Source: Candidatus Ulvibacter alkanivorans (GTDB taxonomy: Bacteria; Bacteroidota; Bacteroidia; Flavobacteriales; Flavobacteriaceae). Taken from it: a stretch of 18,184 nucleotides of DNA. Both the position numbers and the translations under genes were made by a program. How positions within the stretch are numbered: the first letter of the stretch is position 1; every line of letters begins with the position of its first letter. Below, one piece after another: positions 14,041-18,184 of this stretch. The DNA lies in contig NZ_QOLC01000064.1 of the NCBI RefSeq assembly GCF_003333325.1, positions 1 through 18,184 of the forward strand. The letters are read 5' to 3'. The notes below the pieces were generated by a model, which worked only from the letters and a program-made list of their open reading frames with translations, did not search any database and had not been told where the DNA came from.

Positions 14041-16872
14041 CTAAAGTAATTCTTTTTTGAGGAACTGTGCCGTATAGCTCTTTTTATCGGTTATTATTTC
14101 TTCAGGGGTTCCGGTCACCATTACTTTACCACCTTTTTTACCGCCCTCGGGACCTATGTCGATAATGTGGTCTACGGTCTTGATCACATCTAAGTTGTGT
14201 TCTATGATCAAAACGGTATTCCCTTTATCCACCAGTTTATTCAATACTAGCATTAATACGCGAATGTCTTCAAAATGAAGTCCGGTCGTTGGTTCGTCTA
14301 AGATATAAAAGGTGTTTCCGGTATCTCGTTTAGACAGTTCGGTGGCCAATTTAATTCGTTGCGCCTCTCCTCCGGACAGGGTCGTTGATTGCTGCCCAAG
14401 GGTGATGTATCCTAATCCGACATCCCGAATCGTTTTAAGTTTTCTGAATATCTTCGGAATGGACTCAAAGAACTCGCAGGCTTCGTTGATGGTCATTGCT
14501 AACACATCGTAGATCGATTTGCCTTTGTATCTAATTTCTAAGGTCTCACGATTGAAGCGTTTTCCTTGACATGTTTCACACTCCACATATACATCGGGTA
14601 GGAAGTTCATTTCAATTACACGAAGACCGCCTCCCTTACAGGTTTCACAACGTCCTCCTTTAACATTAAAGCTGAATCGACCGGGTTTATACCCGCGTAT
14701 CATCGCTTCCGGAACTTTGGCGAACAGACTCCTTATTTCTGAAAATACCCCGGTATACGTAGCAGGATTAGATCGTGGAGTTCTTCCAATGGGCGATTGG
14801 TTTATGTCGATCACCTTGTCTAGGTGTTCCAAGCCTTCGATCTTTTTATAAGGCATTGGTTTTTTAACGCCATTAAAGAAGTGAGCATTCAAAATAGGGT
14901 AGAGGGTTTCATTTATCAGGGTAGACTTACCGCTACCCGAAACTCCAGTTACGCCTATCATTTTACCTATCGGTACGTCTATGGTGACATTCTTTAGGTT
15001 GTTACCCGTACAGCCCGAGAGGGTCAAGGTGTGCCCGTTACCTTCTCTTCTTTTCTTCGGAATTTCGATCTCTTTGGTACCGTTTAGGTAATCTGCAGTG
15101 AGGGTATGGTGTTTTAAAATTTCTTTCGGACTCCCTTCGGAAACGATCTCACCTCCGTGTTTACCTGCTGCCGGACCAATATCTATTACATGATCGGCAT
15201 GTTCGATCATATCTTTATCGTGTTCGACGACAATGACCGAATTCCCTATGTCTTTCAAAGCGATGAGCGATTCTATTAATTTATGATTGTCTCGTTGGTG
15301 CAAGCCAATACTCGGTTCATCTAAAATATATAGTACGCCTACTAATTGCGACCCAATTTGCGTTGCTAATCGGATACGCTGAGCTTCACCACCTGATAAG
15401 GATTTAGAACTGCGATCCAGTGCGAGATAGGTAAGCCCAACATCTACCAAAAATTGCAATCGGCTTCTTACTTCTTTAATGATTTCTGCAGCAATCTTCA
15501 GTTGTGTTTCGCTTAGGTTCTTTTCGAGCTTGTCGAACCATTGTGCCAACTCAACAACGTCCATATGAGCCAATTCGGCGATATTCTTATCGTTCACTTT
15601 AAAGTACAACGATTCCTTCCGAAGTCGTGAACCGCCACATTCGGGACAAGAGACCTTGTTCATATATTCCTTAGCCCAACGCTTAAGCGATTTCGATTCG
15701 TTGGCTTCAAAGGTATTTTGAAGGAAGGTCGCAACCCCTTCAAACTCGATCTTATATTTTCTGGTAATGCCTAAGGTCTTGGAAGCGACTTCAAATTTTT
15801 CGTTTCCGCCGTAGAAGATCAGTTCTTTGGCTTCCGAAGGGATCGACTTAAACGGATCGGTCAACTTAAATTCATAGCGTTCGGCGATCAACTCCAATTG
15901 TTTAAAGATCCAATTGCTTTTTTGGGGCCCATGTGGTGCCAATGCCCCTTGTTTTATCGATAACTTAGGGTCTGGAACGATCTTGTCGAGATTTACCTCA
16001 TAGAGCGTGCCTAGGCCTTTACAGTTTGGGCACATCCCCTTTGGCGAATTGAATGAAAAATTGTTAGGCTCAGGATTAGGATAGGAGATACCACTGCTAG
16101 GACACATGAGCGATCGACTAAAGAACCGAACCTCGTTGGTATCGTTATCCAGCACCATTAGGACGTCATCACCGTGATACATGGCCGTGACAATACTTTC
16201 ACTCAAGCGTTTACCGGTATCTTCTTTGTCGCTTATCTTTAATCGATCTACAACGATCTCGATATCGTGGGTCTTGTACCGATCGATCTTCATGCCTTTG
16301 ATCAAGTCTAATACCTCACCATCAACGCGAACTTTTAGAAATCCTTGCTTTGCGATTTGTTCGAACAACTCTCGGTAGTGCCCTTTTCTCGATCGAACTA
16401 CAGGGGCGAGTATACTTACTTTTTTGCCGTCGAAATCATCGAGTATAAGCTGTTTTATTTGTTCGTCGCTATAGCTCACCATTTTTTTACCCGTGTTATA
16501 GCTATAGGCATCACTGGCTCTGGCATATAACAAGCGCAAAAAGTCATAGATCTCGGTTATGGTACCTACGGTAGAGCGCGGACTGCGACTTGTCGTTTTT
16601 TGCTCTATGGCGATAACGGGAGAAAGCCCATCGATTTTATCTACATCGGGTCTTTCGAGACTACCAAGAAATTGGCGAGCGTAGGCCGAGAAAGTTTCAA
16701 TATAACGCCGTTGGCCTTCTGCATAAATGGTATCGAAGGCTAAAGAAGATTTTCCACTACCGGAAAGGCCGGTAATTACTACTAATTTTTCTCTGGGGAT
16801 AGTAACATCGATGTTCTTTAAATTGTGCACTCTGGCGCCAAGAACTTCGATTACATCTTCATTTTTTGCCAT
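14041..16872 (-). CDS. uvrA: excinuclease ABC subunit A
   Basis: UvrA is the damage-recognising ATPase of nucleotide excision repair. The 943-residue protein holds two ABC ATPase units: Walker A GLSGSGKSS (36-43 region) and signature SGGEAQR with ILDEPSIGLH in the first, GVSGSGKST and SGGEAQR with ILDEPTTGLH in the second. The second zinc module (CETC...CETC) is complete. The first is not: where E. coli has Cys253, Cys256, Cys277 and Cys280, this protein has Cys257, Ser260, Cys281 and Cys284. The frame opens at a TTG at 16881, but that codon lies inside the -7 box; the ATG at 16872 gives the normal N-terminus MAKNED and is chosen. LOG, nuclease and M1-like genes follow closely. No LexA-type site was seen upstream. 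Confidence 0.97.
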   Translation of the reverse strand: MAKNEDVIEVLGARVHNLKNIDVTIPREKLVVITGLSGSGKSSLAFDTIYAEGQRRYIETFSAYARQFLGSLERPDVDKIDGLSPVIAIEQKTTSRSPRSTVGTITEIYDFLRLLYARASDAYSYNTGKKMVSYSDEQIKQLILDDFDGKKVSILAPVVRSRKGHYRELFEQIAKQGFLKVRVDGEVLDLIKGMKIDRYKTHDIEIVVDRLKISDKEDTGKRLSESIVTAMYHGDDVLMVLDNDTNEVRFFSRSLMCPSSGISYPNPEPNNFSFNSPKGMCPNCKGLGTLYEVNLDKIVPDPKLSIKQGALAPHGPQKSNWIFKQLELIAERYEFKLTDPFKSIPSEAKELIFYGGNEKFEVASKTLGITRKYKIEFEGVATFLQNTFEANESKSLKRWAKEYMNKVSCPECGGSRLRKESLYFKVNDKNIAELAHMDVVELAQWFDKLEKNLSETQLKIAAEIIKEVRSRLQFLVDVGLTYLALDRSSKSLSGGEAQRIRLATQIGSQLVGVLYILDEPSIGLHQRDNHKLIESLIALKDIGNSVIVVEHDKDMIEHADHVIDIGPAAGKHGGEIVSEGSPKEILKHHTLTADYLNGTKEIEIPKKRREGNGHTLTLSGCTGNNLKNVTIDVPIGKMIGVTGVSGSGKSTLINETLYPILNAHFFNGVKKPMPYKKIEGLEHLDKVIDINQSPIGRTPRSNPATYTGVFSEIRSLFAKVPEAMIRGYKPGRFSFNVKGGRCETCKGGGLRVIEMNFLPDVYVECETCQGKRFNRETLEIRYKGKSIYDVLAMTINEACEFFESIPKIFRKLKTIRDVGLGYITLGQQSTTLSGGEAQRIKLATELSKRDTGNTFYILDEPTTGLHFEDIRVLMLVLNKLVDKGNTVLIIEHNLDVIKTVDHIIDIGPEGGKKGGKVMVTGTPEEIITDKKSYTAQFLKKELL

Positions 16873-16878
16873 AGTTTG

Positions 16879-16886
16879 CAAAGGTA
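16879..16886 (-). promoter_or_regulatory. -7 promoter box of uvrA
   Basis: TACCTTTG (16886 to 16879) matches TAnnTTTG exactly and ends 6 nt before the ATG at 16872. The transcript would start at or just before the start codon, so the mRNA is probably leaderless or nearly so. It overlaps the alternative TTG start, ruling that codon out if this promoter is used. No TTG at the standard -33 distance is visible. Confidence 0.5.
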
Positions 16887-16955
16887 CTCAATTGCAATGA
16901 AAATTTAGAACTCAATGTAATGCAACCTTTTAAATTTTCATCAACAATTGGGAGG

Positions 16956-17969
16956 CTAATTACTCACTTCTCGAGAAATGAATTGATAGAAGGTTGTGGC
17001 TACCAAAAAGACAATGCTTATTACAAATGCATAACTTATAATGAGTGTTAGTACCGGTAGGTCGAAAAGCAACGATAACAGTGGTAATAAGACCCCAAAT
17101 AGTACGAGTGACAAAAAAACTCCGTAGAGGTATTTTAGTATGGGCGGTAATGCAGAACTTACTTGTCCTTGAAATTGAAATAGCTTCGGAATCACTTCCT
17201 TGTTCATATACTCCCCTAGTTTCGACAAAAATACTTCGTTGAACGATGAGTCCTCAAAGGCTTCACTATCTATGGTGTTGGCCAGGGTCATTATTTTTTC
17301 CTGATGGCGTTCGTACACCGCATCCAAGTCCAACGATTCTTTAAAAGCACCGTATTTATAGCCGAAATAGTACCACAACCCGGAGCCGCACTTATGTTCT
17401 AACCATTTGGTAACAATATCCTGATTATAGACATTTGGGTAGGATATGTTTTCAGGAATTCGTTTGTCTTTCGGGCTCGTCATTAGAAGCGATTTGAGCT
17501 CTAAATACAGCTGCTCGGTATCGTTATAATTATTGTGCTCTTGTAAAAATTCGATGGCTAGTTTCGACTTGCCTTTATAAAATTCTTTGACGTCGAAGAA
17601 CGTCAGTCCTTCAAATTCGTCATCGATGTATTCTTTTAATCCGGGCAACCATAATTTGGAACGGAATAAGAGCTCTACGATGGTTCTAAAGTCATGCATT
17701 TTTTGTGTGATCTTGCTCAAATTGTCAATAGCTGTATTTCTACTGGTTTTTAATCCAAGCGCAGAAGCCACCAGATACACCATGATTATGGCCGATAGAA
17801 AACCGCTTATACTAATGAATATAGTGGCAAATTCCTTTAATTGCTCCGGAAAGACTGTTACTGTAGTTGCTTTTTGCCAAAGTAGAAAGATGAGTCCAAT
17901 GCAAAGCAGCCCACTAATCACTATAGGAATAAGGGCGTACAAATCCTTTAAGAAAGATTTTTTTCGCAT
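16956..17969 (-). CDS. membrane protein of unknown function with paired N- and C-terminal helices
   Basis: I do not recognise this 337-residue protein. It has two membrane segments near the start (about 11-31 and 47-71) and two at the end (about 280-302 and 306-330), so both ends and the middle are predicted on the same, probably cytoplasmic, side; the basic N-terminus MRKKSFLK fits this. The large middle part (about 75-275) is charged, helical and soluble, with Trp-rich patches (CGSGLWYYFGYKYGAF) and no motif I can name. The frame opens at a TTG at 17984, but the ATG at 17969 gives a normal start. Its stop is 83 bp before the uvrA ATG on the same strand, and uvrA has its own promoter. It may be a single-gene unit. 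No sign of transfer was noticed. Confidence 0.7.
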   Translation of the reverse strand: MRKKSFLKDLYALIPIVISGLLCIGLIFLLWQKATTVTVFPEQLKEFATIFISISGFLSAIIMVYLVASALGLKTSRNTAIDNLSKITQKMHDFRTIVELLFRSKLWLPGLKEYIDDEFEGLTFFDVKEFYKGKSKLAIEFLQEHNNYNDTEQLYLELKSLLMTSPKDKRIPENISYPNVYNQDIVTKWLEHKCGSGLWYYFGYKYGAFKESLDLDAVYERHQEKIMTLANTIDSEAFEDSSFNEVFLSKLGEYMNKEVIPKLFQFQGQVSSALPPILKYLYGVFLSLVLFGVLLPLLSLLFDLPVLTLIISYAFVISIVFLVATTFYQFISREVSN

Positions 17970-18184
17970 GAGCTGACTTACCAAATATTAGGGGATATTA
18001 GGGCGTAAAAACAGTATGATCTCCTTAAAAGTCAGTGATTTTGTCAAAAACTTTTGGAAAACTTGTAAGAATTCTATTGATTGTTACAATTGTATTTTTC
18101 TGCCGTTAGCCCCTGTATTAATTTGGTTATGTTGATTTTATAATTATAAAAACTAACTCAAAATTACCCTTTTTTCTTACAAAA
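17970..18184. other. AT-rich intergenic region at the window edge
   Basis: These 215 bases contain no ORF I can support. On the minus strand, TAATTTTG (18166 to 18159) fits the -7 consensus and could start a long leader for the membrane protein gene, but no -33 element is correctly spaced. I see no terminator hairpin or RNA gene. The region probably holds the promoter of the membrane protein gene and the edge of whatever lies beyond the window. Confidence 0.35.

Noticed and set aside
18159..18166. TAATTTTG box upstream of the membrane protein gene as its promoter
   Set aside because: It fits the -7 consensus but lies about 190 nt from the start codon, with the nearest TTTG only 13 nt upstream instead of about 19; kept only as a remark.
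1..18184. Defence system, prophage, integron, CRISPR or biosynthetic cluster
   Set aside because: No nuclease-helicase sets, transposases, integrases, regular spaced repeats or biosynthetic modules are present; base composition and codon use look even across the genes.

Overview
The window looks like chromosomal DNA of a flavobacterium (Bacteroidota, probably a marine Flavobacteriaceae). The support is protein content: a type A T9SS C-terminal sorting domain, a fused alpha/beta E1 2-oxoacid dehydrogenase of the kind common in this phylum, and a menaquinone-pathway gene. Promoters fit the Bacteroidota -7 consensus TAnnTTTG, and Shine-Dalgarno sequences are rare. I see no insertion sequence, phage gene, CRISPR array, tRNA or rRNA. 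Apart from two rightward genes near the left end, everything is on the minus strand.

Layout. 15-845 (+): CvfB-like S1 RNA-binding protein. 874-2472 (-): an exported papain-fold (C1B) peptidase and a small exported protein downstream of it. 2535-3374 (+): MenB, ending at a strong bidirectional terminator shared with the convergent atypical SDR gene (3437-4075, -). 4200-6104 (-): asnB with an elaborate leader. 6158-9188 (-): an exported PepSY-like protein downstream of the E1 alpha/beta fusion. 9240-16886 (-): a tight four-gene run, uvrA, a LOG-family gene, a T9SS-secreted EEP nuclease, and an M1-like protein with an outer-membrane barrel. 16956-17969 (-): an unrecognised four-helix membrane protein.

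The most interesting element lies in the 284 bp upstream of asnB. A 16-codon ORF (MFTNITTNNNNNNGMP, 6043 to 5993, -) has six consecutive Asn codons. It is followed by an 8-bp GC-rich hairpin with eight U, and then by the gene for asparagine synthetase B. The end of the peptide ORF contains ACGGG, a copy of the core of the terminator's 3' arm, so it can pair with the 5' arm instead. This is the layout of ribosome-mediated transcription attenuation sensing Asn-tRNA(Asn). A 14-bp near-repeat with a 20-bp period lies just upstream of the peptide ORF, where a promoter would be expected.

Other points: the E1 fusion has Asp and Asn exchanged at its two Mg-TPP ligand positions; the M1-like protein has lost its zinc motifs; UvrA lacks one cysteine of its first zinc module; MenB is the bicarbonate-independent (Asp) type; and cvfB and uvrA carry identical TACCTTTG boxes so close to their ATGs that their mRNAs may be leaderless.
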